From [Clostridium] symbiosum (GTDB lineage Bacteria; Bacillota; Clostridia; Lachnospirales; Lachnospiraceae), in assembly GCA_036419695.1 (NCBI GenBank), contig CP143946.1:662501-726500 (forward strand): a stretch of DNA of 64,000 nt, written 5' to 3'. Made by a program: the position numbers and the translations under genes. The notes beneath the pieces are model-generated. The model made no database searches. It worked only from the letters and a program-made list of their open reading frames with translations, and had not been told where the DNA came from. Shown one piece after another: positions 41,938 through 50,565 of this stretch (within the stretch, counting starts at the first letter, position 1; every line of letters starts with the position of its first letter).

Positions 41938-43302
41938 ATGGAATTAACACATCAGTTTGCGGATTTTCTTGTAAAGACAAATTACGGAGATCTTCCGTCC
42001 GGTGTGGCAGATCTAGCCAGGGAGCGTCTGCTGGACACAATCGGCGCCATGCTGGCGGGCCGCGCAGGATGGAATTATGCGGATGCGCTGATTGCAGCGA
42101 TGGAAAAGATTGGAAAAGGAGAATGCGGAATTATCGGAGAAAATCCCTGTCTACGTTTTCCTGCCCCACGAGCGGCGATGCTGAACGCTACATTCGCCCA
42201 TTCAATAGAACTGGATGACGGACATAAATTTGCCGGCGTCCATGCGGGTGCAGTGGTTGTTCCGACGGCTTTGGTCATGGGGGCAAAGCTGAATGCCACG
42301 GGAAAAGAAATACTGACCGCAATTGTGCTGGGATATGAGATTGTATATCGGCTTGCGGTTGCACAGAGCCCCCAGCTCATTGACCGGGGATTTCATCCGA
42401 CGGCAACCTGTGATACGGTAGGCGCGATGGCAGTCACCGGCAAACTGATGAAACTGGACGAAGGGAGGATGGCCAACGGCCTTGGCATGGCGGGTCTTCA
42501 GGCTTCCGGCTTGATGGAGGCCACCGTCTCGGGGCAGCAGTCCAAATGTGTGATGGTGGGCAATGCCGCCTACAACGGTATCTGCTGTGCCTATGTGGCG
42601 GAACAGGGGCTGCCGGGAACTACAACCGTTTTCGAGGGCAGGACGGGACTGTTCCAGGCGATGAGCAAAACCATCAGCCCGGAGACGGTAACGGAAGGGC
42701 TTGGGAAGGATTATCAGATATCGGAGACCTATAATAAATTTTATCCGACCTGCCGTCATTCCCAGCCGGCCATTGAGGCCGTATTGAATCTGGCGGTAAA
42801 GAATCATATTGTTCCGGAAGATGTGGCTGCCGTGGAGGTAGGAACCCACAGGGTGGCATATGAGCTGACCGGAATTATTTATGAACCAAAGAATCCGGGC
42901 GAGGCAAAGTTCAGCATTCCTTACGGTGTTGCCCTGGCGCTTAAGGAGCATGGCGTTGCCGTCCGCCATCTGAAGGAAGAAGCTTATACAAACCAGGAGT
43001 ATCTGAAACTGGCAAAGCTGGTGACAGTCCGCATTGATGATGAGGTCAATGCCCTGTACCCCAAAAAACGGGGAGCACAGGTAAAAATCATCATGAAGGA
43101 CGGGACCGAATACGGGGAAGGGTGCTATGACCTGAAAGGTTCCCCGCAGAACCCGGTCGGATTTGATGAACTGGTTAAAAAGTTTGTCACAGCGGCTACG
43201 GGACTTTTGAAGGAAGAGACAATAAAAGAGGTCATTGACCGCTGTACACGGTTTGAACAGGAGACAAACCCGGGTGATTTCCTGTCCCTGCTGAACTGGT
43301 AA
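41938..43302 (+). CDS. MmgE/PrpD family protein 2
   Basis: 454 residues, same family as the protein at 39.2-40.6 kb but clearly diverged: LARERLLDTIGAMLAGRAG, DDGHKFAGVHAGAVVVPTAL, HPTATCDTVGAMAVTGKLM, PTCRHSQPAIEAVLNL. Its DNA returns to the higher GC of the surrounding genome, whereas the first copy lies in the AT-rich block. CAGGAGGAAG precedes the ATG. It begins a four-gene group with an HD protein and the aconitase/LeuCD-like subunits. Two paralogues may act on different stereoisomers or consecutive steps. Confidence 0.88.
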   Translation: MELTHQFADFLVKTNYGDLPSGVADLARERLLDTIGAMLAGRAGWNYADALIAAMEKIGKGECGIIGENPCLRFPAPRAAMLNATFAHSIELDDGHKFAGVHAGAVVVPTALVMGAKLNATGKEILTAIVLGYEIVYRLAVAQSPQLIDRGFHPTATCDTVGAMAVTGKLMKLDEGRMANGLGMAGLQASGLMEATVSGQQSKCVMVGNAAYNGICCAYVAEQGLPGTTTVFEGRTGLFQAMSKTISPETVTEGLGKDYQISETYNKFYPTCRHSQPAIEAVLNLAVKNHIVPEDVAAVEVGTHRVAYELTGIIYEPKNPGEAKFSIPYGVALALKEHGVAVRHLKEEAYTNQEYLKLAKLVTVRIDDEVNALYPKKRGAQVKIIMKDGTEYGEGCYDLKGSPQNPVGFDELVKKFVTAATGLLKEETIKEVIDRCTRFEQETNPGDFLSLLNW

Positions 43303-43349
43303 AGTATGAACAGATAAGGACAGGAACTGACGGAGGAAAGGTGATAAAA

Positions 43350-43910
43350 ATGGAAGAAAGAATCAGAGAACTGTTCCCTGAAATCGGCTGGATTCACGAC
43401 GGGGAACTTCAGGACAAGGTGGTCGCAACCTACATAGATGCACTGAAAACCGGAGGCTGGGAACCGGATGATATGGATAACATCCCGTTTACCCTGCTGA
43501 TACCGGACTGTCCGTTCAGTTATCTGGATCACGTGCGCGGCGTTACCCGGATTTCCAGAGCCGCCATGGACGAATTTAATGATATCTATTCGAAGAAAGA
43601 CGCCGCTTTCACCCTGGATCACGACGAGTTGATTGCTGGGGCTCTGCTCCATGATGTGGGAAAGCTGATTGAGTATGAAAAAAATGAGGATGGAGTTACG
43701 GTAAAATCAGAACTCGGCAAGAACCTGCGCCATCCATTTTCGGGCACGGTGCTGGCACTGCGTAACGGCTGCTCCAGCAGAATCGGCCATATCATAGCAA
43801 ACCATGCCCACGAGGGGGATGGGACTCTCCGCAGTCCGGAGGGGGTTGTGATTAACAAGGCGGATTTTATCAATTTTGAAGCGGTAAAATCATTTCTCGG
43901 CATGAAATAG
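43350..43910 (+). CDS. HD domain protein
   Basis: About 187 residues with a compact HD metal-binding domain: DHVRGVTRIS, LLHDVGKLIEYE, HPFSGTVLALRNG and IANHAHEGDG supply the expected histidines and aspartates. HD proteins usually hydrolyse phosphate esters, and the substrate here is unknown. ATG 43350 is preceded by AAAGGTGAT; a GTG at 43341 is an alternative start. Its presence between a PrpD gene and an aconitase-like pair is unusual and not explained by the known pathway. Confidence 0.8.
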   Translation: MEERIRELFPEIGWIHDGELQDKVVATYIDALKTGGWEPDDMDNIPFTLLIPDCPFSYLDHVRGVTRISRAAMDEFNDIYSKKDAAFTLDHDELIAGALLHDVGKLIEYEKNEDGVTVKSELGKNLRHPFSGTVLALRNGCSSRIGHIIANHAHEGDGTLRSPEGVVINKADFINFEAVKSFLGMK

Positions 43911-43933
43911 CCGCAGCGGTGAAAGGGGAAAAA

Positions 43934-45214
43934 ATGGGAAAGACAGCAATTGTAAAGATAATGGAGCGGGCATCCGGCCATCCGGTTGAGGTCGGTGACC
44001 GCATATGGTGCAGGATTGATTTGGCCTCCGCCCGTGATTTTGGAGGGGCCAACTGCGTACTGCAGTTTGAAAAGGAGATGGGGAAGGACGCAAAAGTATG
44101 GGATCCCGATAAGATTGCATATACCTTTGATCTTCAGGCGCCCTCCCATTCGGAGAAGGTTTCCAACAACCAGAAAATCATCCGTGAGTTTGCCAGACGC
44201 CAGGGAATCAGGCATGTATTTGATATCAACCACGGCATCGGCCAGCATGTTATGCTGGAGCACGGCCTGATAAAACCGGGAGATGTGGTCCTGGGAACGG
44301 ACAGCCATATGAACCTTCTGGGAGCAGTCGGCGCATTTGCAACCGGTGTGGGAAATTCCGATATTGCGGCGTCTTATATCAATGGGACAAACTGGTTCCG
44401 CGTGCCGGAGACGATGAAAATAGAAGTTACCGGCTCCTTTCAAAGAGGAGTGTGCATGCGGGATCTGCTGACCCACATTGTCGGTGATTTGGGAGCCAGC
44501 GGTATGGATTTCCTCGCAGTTGAATTTACCAGTGAGACAATCGAACGCGCTACACTGGCAGAACGGCTGACACTCTGTTCCATGGTCACGGAAATGAGCG
44601 GAAAAGTCCCGTTAATTATGCCGAACGGAGAAGTCCTTGAATGGCTGGCAGAGAGGGCAGGGGAGGAGGTAAGAGAGCGTGCGAAGCTGCTCTCAGCCGA
44701 TTCCGATGCGGAATACTGCAGGGTATTGCACTATGATGTGACGGATCTGGAACCGCTGGCATCCTGTCCGGACGCCCCGGATAATGTCCGTCCCGTGCGC
44801 GAAGTTGCAGGCACCGCGGTTGACCAGATTCATATCGGTTCCTGTTCCAACGGCCGCTTTGAAGATTTGAAGGCAGCCTATGACGTGCTGATGGCCGGGG
44901 GAGGGAAAATCAGTCCCGGTATCCGTGCGATTATTACCCCGAGCACTACGGAAGTTCAGATACGGTGCGCAAAAGAGGGAATGATTGAAAAATTTCTGGA
45001 AGCAGGCATTGTATTTACAAATCCTACCTGTTCCCTGTGCACCGCGGAGCACTACGGAGCCCTGCCGTCCGGTGACGTCGGCTGTTCCACAACCAACAGG
45101 AACTTTATCGGCAAAGTGGGGAAGGGAAGCCATACCTATCTGATGAGCCCGATGTCGGCCATGGCGACGGCGGTCAGAGGCTGTATCACCGACCCGAGGG
45201 AGATTCTCGGATAA
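43934..45214 (+). CDS. Aconitase/3-isopropylmalate dehydratase family, large subunit
   Basis: About 426 residues of the LeuC-like large subunit: NHGIGQHVMLEHGL, GTDSHMNLLGAVGAFATGVGNSD, and the [4Fe-4S] ligands in HIGSCSNGR and NPTCSLCTAEHYG. It hydrates or dehydrates a carboxylic acid double bond together with the small subunit that follows. Isopropylmalate itself seems unlikely as no leu genes are near; aconitate, homoaconitate, methylmalate or dimethylmalate are possible. Starts at ATG 43934 after GAAAGGGG, with GTG 43919 less likely. Confidence 0.88.
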   Translation: MGKTAIVKIMERASGHPVEVGDRIWCRIDLASARDFGGANCVLQFEKEMGKDAKVWDPDKIAYTFDLQAPSHSEKVSNNQKIIREFARRQGIRHVFDINHGIGQHVMLEHGLIKPGDVVLGTDSHMNLLGAVGAFATGVGNSDIAASYINGTNWFRVPETMKIEVTGSFQRGVCMRDLLTHIVGDLGASGMDFLAVEFTSETIERATLAERLTLCSMVTEMSGKVPLIMPNGEVLEWLAERAGEEVRERAKLLSADSDAEYCRVLHYDVTDLEPLASCPDAPDNVRPVREVAGTAVDQIHIGSCSNGRFEDLKAAYDVLMAGGGKISPGIRAIITPSTTEVQIRCAKEGMIEKFLEAGIVFTNPTCSLCTAEHYGALPSGDVGCSTTNRNFIGKVGKGSHTYLMSPMSAMATAVRGCITDPREILG

Positions 45215-45237
45215 TTGGGAAAATGGAGGAAATGAAT

Positions 45238-45774
45238 ATGAGCATTTTTAAAGGGAGAGCCTGGGTATTCGGCGATGATGTCGATACCGATTTGATATAC
45301 CACAATAAATATCTGGCGGAGACGGATCCGGAAAATATGCCCCAGTATGCATTTGAGTATTATCCCGGCAAGGAGAACTTTGCCAAAGAAGTAAAGCCGG
45401 GTGACATAGTTGTGGCCGGAAAAAACTTCGGCTGCGGTTCCAGCCGGGAACATGCCGTGTACTGTCTCCAGTACGGAGGTGTTCCCTGTGTCCTGGCGGA
45501 GACGTTTTCCAGAATTTATTACCGGAATGCGGTCAATAACGGATATCTGGTTCTCTTTGTCAAAGGTCTTGGGGCAGCGATTAAAAATGGTGAGATATCA
45601 GATAAAGATGAACTTGAGATCGACACTGCAACGGGGACGATCCGGGACTTGACGAACCGGAAAGAATTTCACGGTGATGCCGTCAGTAATCTGGAGAATG
45701 ATATTATGAAGGCGGGCGGACTGTTTCCATATTTGAAATATCAAATAAAACAAACAGAAAAAGTTGGAGAGTAG
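45238..45774 (+). CDS. Aconitase/3-isopropylmalate dehydratase family, small subunit
   Basis: About 178 residues, LeuD-like swivel domain: RAWVFGDDVDTDLIYHNKYL, the active-site region GKNFGCGSSREHAV and LAETFSRIYYRNAVNNGYL. It forms the hydratase with the large subunit 23 bases upstream. Three in-frame ATGs are present; I choose 45238, since GGAGG at 45225-45229 is 8 bases before it. Confidence 0.88.
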   Translation: MSIFKGRAWVFGDDVDTDLIYHNKYLAETDPENMPQYAFEYYPGKENFAKEVKPGDIVVAGKNFGCGSSREHAVYCLQYGGVPCVLAETFSRIYYRNAVNNGYLVLFVKGLGAAIKNGEISDKDELEIDTATGTIRDLTNRKEFHGDAVSNLENDIMKAGGLFPYLKYQIKQTEKVGE

Positions 45775-45904
45775 AAGAAAAACATTTTTGCAGTTTGGAT
45801 AGAACACCGAAGGAAAATGTGTGAACGCCAGAAGTTTTAAAATTAGATTTCCAATGCCTGTTTTTCTAAATCAAATATGTATTACTTATGAGAGACATAT
45901 TAAA

Positions 45905-45946
45905 ATCATATTTTTGATTATGATAAAAATCTGCTATATTAAAAGT
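45905..45946 (+). promoter_or_regulatory. Promoter and inverted repeat of the citDEF genes
   Basis: ATCATA (45905-45910) and TATGAT (45919-45924) form an inverted repeat with an 8-base spacer. It overlaps a possible -35 (TTGATT); TATTAA follows 17 bases further on. The 13-mer ATTATGATAAAAA at 45917-45929 recurs before the YoaK-type gene (49713-49725), suggesting a shared regulator. Confidence 0.45.
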
Positions 45947-45972
45947 AATATCATTTTTCGGAGGGAGACGCT

Positions 45973-46284
45973 ATGACGATTAACAAACCGGCCGTCTGCG
46001 GCACGCTGGAATCCAGCGATGTGCAGATTACAATCAGGCCGAATGAAGGAAAAGGAATAGAAATTGAACTGGACAGCGTCGTCAAAACCATTTTTGGTGA
46101 CGAGATCTTAAAGACGGTGAAAGAGGTCCTGGAGGAGTTTGGGGTGGAGGACGCCGAAGTCAGCCTGGTTGACAAGGGAGCGCTGGACTGCGTGATACGT
46201 TCCAGAATGCAGGCCGTGATTCTCCGCGCTTCCGGGGAGAAATACGACTGGTCAAAGGAGGATGCATTATGGAAAACAGCCTGA
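45973..46284 (+). CDS. citD: Citrate lyase acyl carrier protein
   Basis: 103 residues with the prosthetic-group attachment site GTLESSD, where Ser14 carries the 2'-(5''-phosphoribosyl)-3'-dephospho-CoA arm in known citrate lyases. It is the gamma subunit that shuttles acetyl and citryl groups between the alpha and beta subunits. GGAGGGAG precedes the ATG. The genes for making and attaching the arm and for its acetylation (citX, citG, citC) are not in this window. Confidence 0.93.
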   Translation: MTINKPAVCGTLESSDVQITIRPNEGKGIEIELDSVVKTIFGDEILKTVKEVLEEFGVEDAEVSLVDKGALDCVIRSRMQAVILRASGEKYDWSKEDALWKTA

Positions 46285-47186
46285 CAAAGAAAAGCAGCTT
46301 AAAAAGGACATCCCTGTATGCCAGCGCATCCAGCCCGGTCAATATGATCCAGGCGGCGTTCTACGAGGAGGACTGCCTCGTTTACGATCTGGAGGACTCC
46401 GTATCGGCCGCGGAGAAGGACTCGGCCAGGTTTCTGGTCTGCAATGCCCTGCGATACCACAGACCGAAGGATAAATACGTGGTGGTCCGTGTAAACGGCA
46501 TCTACTCCGAATACATTGAGGAGGATTTGGAGGCCGTGGTACGGGCGAGGCCGGATGCTATCCGGATTCCCAAGGTGGAATATGGAAGAGAGGTGAAATC
46601 CATTTCCGCAAAAATAGCGGAGATTGAAAAAAAGGCGGGAATAGAAGAGGGGGCCACGAGATTGTGGTGCAATATTGAATCCTATATGGGGGTACTGAAT
46701 GCCAGGGAAATTGCCCTGGCCGACCCGCGTGTGGAGGCAATGGCTCTCGGGGCGGAGGATTTTACTGCCAGTATGGGAGCGGTCAGGACAAGAACCGGCA
46801 TGGAGGTGTTTTATGCGAGGAATGCCGTTCTTCTGGCATGCCGTGAGGCAGGAATCGACGCCCTTGACATTGTATTTTCCAATATTAACGATATGGAGGG
46901 GCTTAAAGAGGATGCCGCCCTGTCACGAAATCTGGGATTCGACGGCAAAACGGTAATCCATCCAAAACAGATTGAGGCGGTCAATGCCTGTTTTGCTCCA
47001 AGTGAGAAGGAAGTGCGCTATGCGGTGAGAGTGCTTCAGACTCTGGAAGAAGGAAAGCAGAAGGGAAAGGGTGTCATCACGCTGGACGGCAGCATGCTCG
47101 ATAAACCGATGGAGCTGCGCGCAAAGGCAACCCTTGAGAAGGCCAGGGCGGCCGGAATGAACGTGGGAGGTGAGAACCTTGATTAA
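46269..47186 (+). CDS. citE: Citrate lyase beta subunit
   Basis: 305 residues of the CitE/HpcH TIM-barrel family: VYDLEDSVSAAEKDSAR with metal- and substrate-binding acids, VRVNGIYSEYI, RLWCNIESYMGVLNAREIA, LGAEDFTASMG. It cleaves citryl-ACP to oxaloacetate and acetyl-ACP. The start overlaps citD by 16 bases, with GGAGG inside citD. A citramalate lyase beta subunit would look similar, so the exact substrate remains open. Confidence 0.92.
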   Translation: MENSLTKKSSLKRTSLYASASSPVNMIQAAFYEEDCLVYDLEDSVSAAEKDSARFLVCNALRYHRPKDKYVVVRVNGIYSEYIEEDLEAVVRARPDAIRIPKVEYGREVKSISAKIAEIEKKAGIEEGATRLWCNIESYMGVLNAREIALADPRVEAMALGAEDFTASMGAVRTRTGMEVFYARNAVLLACREAGIDALDIVFSNINDMEGLKEDAALSRNLGFDGKTVIHPKQIEAVNACFAPSEKEVRYAVRVLQTLEEGKQKGKGVITLDGSMLDKPMELRAKATLEKARAAGMNVGGENLD

Positions 47187-48750
47187 AAATGCGGTGGGAA
47201 GAGAACTTCCCGAAATGATAGGGGACTACAAAGTCAAACCTTATACCGGGATCGAAGGCGGCTGCTCTTCGGAAAAGCCGGTGGCATCGGCCAGACACCT
47301 GGCCACAGTGAGGCCGGGAGACCGGAAGCTGCAGCCGGGCTTAAAAGAGGCAATTATAGCAAGCGGACTGAAAGACGGTATGACGATATCCTTCCATCAC
47401 AGCTTCCGCGAGGGAGATCAGATTATCGGGCAGGTTTTGACGGTAATTAAAGAGCTGGGTATCAAAGGCCTTAAATTTGCCCCCAGCGCCGTGGTAAATA
47501 TTAAGAATCCGTCCATCGTGGACTTTGTAAAGGATGGCACAATCGTGCGGATCGAAGCCAGCGGAATCAGGGGCGAACTGGGGGACGCCGTACTGGACGG
47601 CGTGATGGAGGAACCGGTGATTCTCCGTCCCCATGGCGCAAGGCCAAGGGCGATTGAGGCGGGCGAACTGTCGGTTGACGTGGCCTTTATCGGAGCCTCG
47701 GCGGCCGATGATTACGGCAATGCGACGGGCCTTGTGGGACCGAATGCCTGCGGGGCGCTGGGATACTCCTTTATTGATGCAATGACCGCAGAAAAAGTGA
47801 TTATTGTTACCGATAACCTGGTGGAATACCCCTGTATCCCGATCAGTATTTCACAGGAATATGTAGATTATGTGGTGGTGGTAGATTCCATCGGAGATAC
47901 GGCAAAGATAGGTGCCGGGGCGGCCAGAGTGACGAAGAACCCAAGGGATCTTCTGATTGCAAAGAGGGCGGCCGAAGTGATGGCCGCGTCGAGGCGTTTT
48001 ACCGACGGTTTTGTATTCCAGACGGGAGCCGGAGCCATCAGCATCGCCTGCACGAAATATCTGGAAGAAAAGATGGAGGAGAGAGGCGTAAAGGCCTCCA
48101 TGGCCCTGGGCGGAATTCCGGCGGCAATCGTGGAGATGCATGAAAAAGGCCTTGTCCGCGCCGTGGCCTGTTCCCAGTCGTTTGACGCCGTGGCCGCAAA
48201 AGCAATTGTAGACTATCCAGGCATCATTGAAATTGATAACTCCCTTTATGCCAATCCAGGCAGGAAGGGATGCATGCTGAACCGGGAGACGTTCGGAGTC
48301 CTGGCGGCTCTGGAAGTAGATACGGATTTTAACGTCAATATCCTGACCGGCTGCAGCGGAGAGATGATGGGAGGACTCGGCGGCGGGCCCGATGTGGCGG
48401 CGGGAGCCCAGATTTCCATTGTGGTGCTGCCGATTGTCAGAGGACGTATCCCGTCGGTCGTGAAAAAGGTGTTTACCTGCTGTACGCCGGGAGATACGGT
48501 GGCCGTTGTTGTCACGGAAGCAGGTATTGCCCTGAATCCGAGACATAAAAATTATCAGGAATTGAAGGAAGACCTTGAAAAGACGAATCTGAAGCTGGTT
48601 ACCATCGAAGAACTCCGGCTTATTGCTGAGGGGATGACGGGAACGCCGAAACCGATCGAGTGCACGGATAAAATCACCTGTATTGTCGAGTACAGGGACG
48701 GAACGGTTCTGGATGTAATCCGTGAGATTAAGAGGCCGGATGACTTATAA
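47179..48750 (+). CDS. citF: Citrate lyase alpha subunit (acyl-ACP transferase)
   Basis: About 523 residues of the CitF family: KNAVGRELPE at the N-terminus, GMTISFHHSFREGDQI, ASAADDYGNATGLVG, and LTGCSGEMMGGLGGGPDVAAGAQ near residue 400. It transfers the ACP from acetate to citrate. TTG 47179 is the likely start: GGGAGG lies 8 bases upstream and the product then aligns with other CitF proteins; GTG 47170 would overlap the ribosome site. It overlaps citE by 8 bases. Its stop overlaps the end of the convergent LysR gene by 6 bases. Confidence 0.92.
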   Translation: MIKNAVGRELPEMIGDYKVKPYTGIEGGCSSEKPVASARHLATVRPGDRKLQPGLKEAIIASGLKDGMTISFHHSFREGDQIIGQVLTVIKELGIKGLKFAPSAVVNIKNPSIVDFVKDGTIVRIEASGIRGELGDAVLDGVMEEPVILRPHGARPRAIEAGELSVDVAFIGASAADDYGNATGLVGPNACGALGYSFIDAMTAEKVIIVTDNLVEYPCIPISISQEYVDYVVVVDSIGDTAKIGAGAARVTKNPRDLLIAKRAAEVMAASRRFTDGFVFQTGAGAISIACTKYLEEKMEERGVKASMALGGIPAAIVEMHEKGLVRAVACSQSFDAVAAKAIVDYPGIIEIDNSLYANPGRKGCMLNRETFGVLAALEVDTDFNVNILTGCSGEMMGGLGGGPDVAAGAQISIVVLPIVRGRIPSVVKKVFTCCTPGDTVAVVVTEAGIALNPRHKNYQELKEDLEKTNLKLVTIEELRLIAEGMTGTPKPIECTDKITCIVEYRDGTVLDVIREIKRPDDL

Positions 48751-49644
48751 TGGTTCATCCGCCCCGGAGAATGCCTGTTTCACATAATTCCAGAACGCTT
48801 TGGCTCCGGCCGGGAGCAGTCGGTTACGTCCGCAAATCATATAGAGATGGGAGGTTGGCTCCGGTTCGGTGATTTTTAAATAAGCCAGCCTCCGGTCATC
48901 CGTATAGAGTTTGACGGATTCCGGGCAGATGGCAACCCCTGTATTCTGAGCGATCAGAGGGATGATTCCAGCGAGCTGGTTATAAAGCGCGAATATCTGG
49001 TAACTTTCCGAGGCGGAGCTGAACCAGTTCAGTATTTCACGCTGAAGCGGCTGACGGGAGGGAATGAACAGCGGTTCCTGGCTGAGCCGTTCCAGGGAGA
49101 CGCATGTCTCACCGGCCAATGGATGATTTTTGCTGATAATGGCAATCCACGTTTCAGTCTTCAGAAAGACGGTTTCAAATTTCTGCTGTTCCAGCGGCGC
49201 ACGCACGATTCCGATATCGGCAATGCCCTCCTTGATGCGGCGGCAGACGTCATTACTGTTTCCGCACCAGATATCATAGCTGATTTGCGGGTACAGTGTC
49301 TTAAAATCGGGCAGAATGGCGGGCAGGACACTGGCGCTGCACGTCTCGGTGACGCCCAGCAGCAGGGTTCCCTTTACAGTTTCCTGTTTCATCAGATCCA
49401 GCTGTTTTGCGGTGTGTTCCGCCAGATTGAGAATGTGTTCCGCCTGCTGTGCCAGGTATTTCCCCTCCTCCGTCAGCTGGATTTTCCGTTTTCCGCGCAC
49501 GAAAAGCTGAACCCCAAGTTCTTCCTCCAGCTGGCTCAGCTGTCTGCTTAAGGGCGGCTGGGAGATGTTGAGCTTGCGTGCGGCATGGGTAATATTCAGT
49601 TCGGAGGCAACGGTCAGAAAATATTTTAAAGTTCGAAGTTCCAT
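48745..49644 (-). CDS. LysR family transcriptional regulator
   Basis: 299 residues, N-terminal helix-turn-helix (NITHAARKLNISQPPLSRQL, residues ~17-36) and the LysR effector domain (GTLLLGVTETCSASVLPAIL, IADIGIVRAP). It points toward citF with overlapping 3' ends and is divergent from the YoaK-type gene. It is a good candidate regulator of citDEF, in the manner of other LysR proteins controlling carboxylate lyases. Confidence 0.93.
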   Translation of the reverse strand: MELRTLKYFLTVASELNITHAARKLNISQPPLSRQLSQLEEELGVQLFVRGKRKIQLTEEGKYLAQQAEHILNLAEHTAKQLDLMKQETVKGTLLLGVTETCSASVLPAILPDFKTLYPQISYDIWCGNSNDVCRRIKEGIADIGIVRAPLEQQKFETVFLKTETWIAIISKNHPLAGETCVSLERLSQEPLFIPSRQPLQREILNWFSSASESYQIFALYNQLAGIIPLIAQNTGVAICPESVKLYTDDRRLAYLKITEPEPTSHLYMICGRNRLLPAGAKAFWNYVKQAFSGADEPL

Positions 49645-49650
49645 TTTACG

Positions 49651-49665
49651 ATACCTTTTTTGTAT
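49651..49665. promoter_or_regulatory. ATAC-N7-GTAT LysR-type box at the lysR start
   Basis: ATAC (49651-49654) and GTAT (49662-49665) separated by 7 bases match the classical T-N11-A LysR motif. It overlaps the ribosome-binding region of the LysR gene, as expected for autorepression. Confidence 0.45.
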
Positions 49666-49712
49666 GATAATAGTGATATTATATGTATTTTAAATTAATC
49701 CGTCAATATGGT

Positions 49713-49731
49713 ATTATGATAAAAACATAAT
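49713..49731. promoter_or_regulatory. Inverted repeat before the YoaK-type gene
   Basis: ATTATG and CATAAT around a 7-base AT spacer. The left part is the 13-mer also found upstream of citD. Confidence 0.45.
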
Positions 49732-49751
49732 TTTAGAAGGAAAAGGTTAAA

Positions 49752-50411
49752 ATGGATACGACACTGCATTATATTATGTCTTATATAGGAGGCTTTTTAG
49801 GCGTCTATACAATATTATTACGAGGTGGAAACTTCGGTTCCGCCCAGACCGGTAACATGATTTATCTGGTTACGGGCTGGTTTGGCGGAAGTTTTCAGGA
49901 GATAGTGATACGCGTGATCGCCCTGATGATTTTCATTGCGTCAATGATTGCCGCATATCTGCTGCCAAAGTATGTAAAGGGTGACATCAGAAGAATTTGT
50001 ATCTGGGTTGAAATTACGGGGGTTGTCCTGGCGGGATTTCTGCCGGCTGAGATGAATAACGTGGTTGCCCTGTACCCGATTTTCGCGGTTTCGGCATTCC
50101 AGTGGGGAGTCTTCAGCGGAGCGAGGGGATACAACAGCGCCACTACATTTTCAACTAACAATCTGAAACAGATGGTACTGGCCCTCACGGACTATTTCAG
50201 GACAAAAGAAGCGAAGGAAAAAGAAAAAGCGATATTTTATGCGTCTACGCTTCTTTCCTTCCAAATCGGCGTGCTGGGCGGCTTTATTGCAGTCAGTAAG
50301 TGGCAGATCGCCGGCATCTGGTCCTGTCTGCTCCCCCTTGGCGCAGCTTTGGCCCTGATAGAACTGAACAGCGCCAGGGTCCGTGTACTTAAGAAAAAGA
50401 TGGCGGGCTGA
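49752..50411 (+). CDS. YoaK/DUF1275 family membrane protein
   Basis: 219 residues with six hydrophobic segments: YIGGFLGVYTILLRGGNFGSAQTGN near the N-terminus (the family signature around GNFGSAQTGN) and VSAFQWGVFSGARGYNSATTFSTNN in the middle. Function of the family is unknown. It is divergent from LysR and shares a regulatory motif with citDEF, so it may serve carboxylate metabolism, though that is only inferred. Confidence 0.85.
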   Translation: MDTTLHYIMSYIGGFLGVYTILLRGGNFGSAQTGNMIYLVTGWFGGSFQEIVIRVIALMIFIASMIAAYLLPKYVKGDIRRICIWVEITGVVLAGFLPAEMNNVVALYPIFAVSAFQWGVFSGARGYNSATTFSTNNLKQMVLALTDYFRTKEAKEKEKAIFYASTLLSFQIGVLGGFIAVSKWQIAGIWSCLLPLGAALALIELNSARVRVLKKKMAG

Positions 50412-50490
50412 AGGTGGAAGATGATTTTGAGCCGGACCGTATTAAAGCAGAAAAAGAAAAATAATAAAGAAGAAAATAACGGATAAAGAA

Positions 50491-50520
50491 AAAGTCGGAG
50501 AGTGGCCTCCGGCTTTTTCT
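50491..50520. terminator. Terminator after the YoaK-type gene
   Basis: AAAGTCGGAG pairs with CTCCGGCTTT, followed by T residues. Being A-rich on the left, it may also serve the convergent minus-strand gene. Confidence 0.8.
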
Positions 50521-50565
50521 TTTGCAGCAGTAAAAGCGTTTTGCAGTAAAACGGACAGTTTACTG

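Noticed and set aside
47851..48546. 231-codon minus-strand frame within citF
   Set aside because: Antisense shadow of citF without ribosome site or family match.
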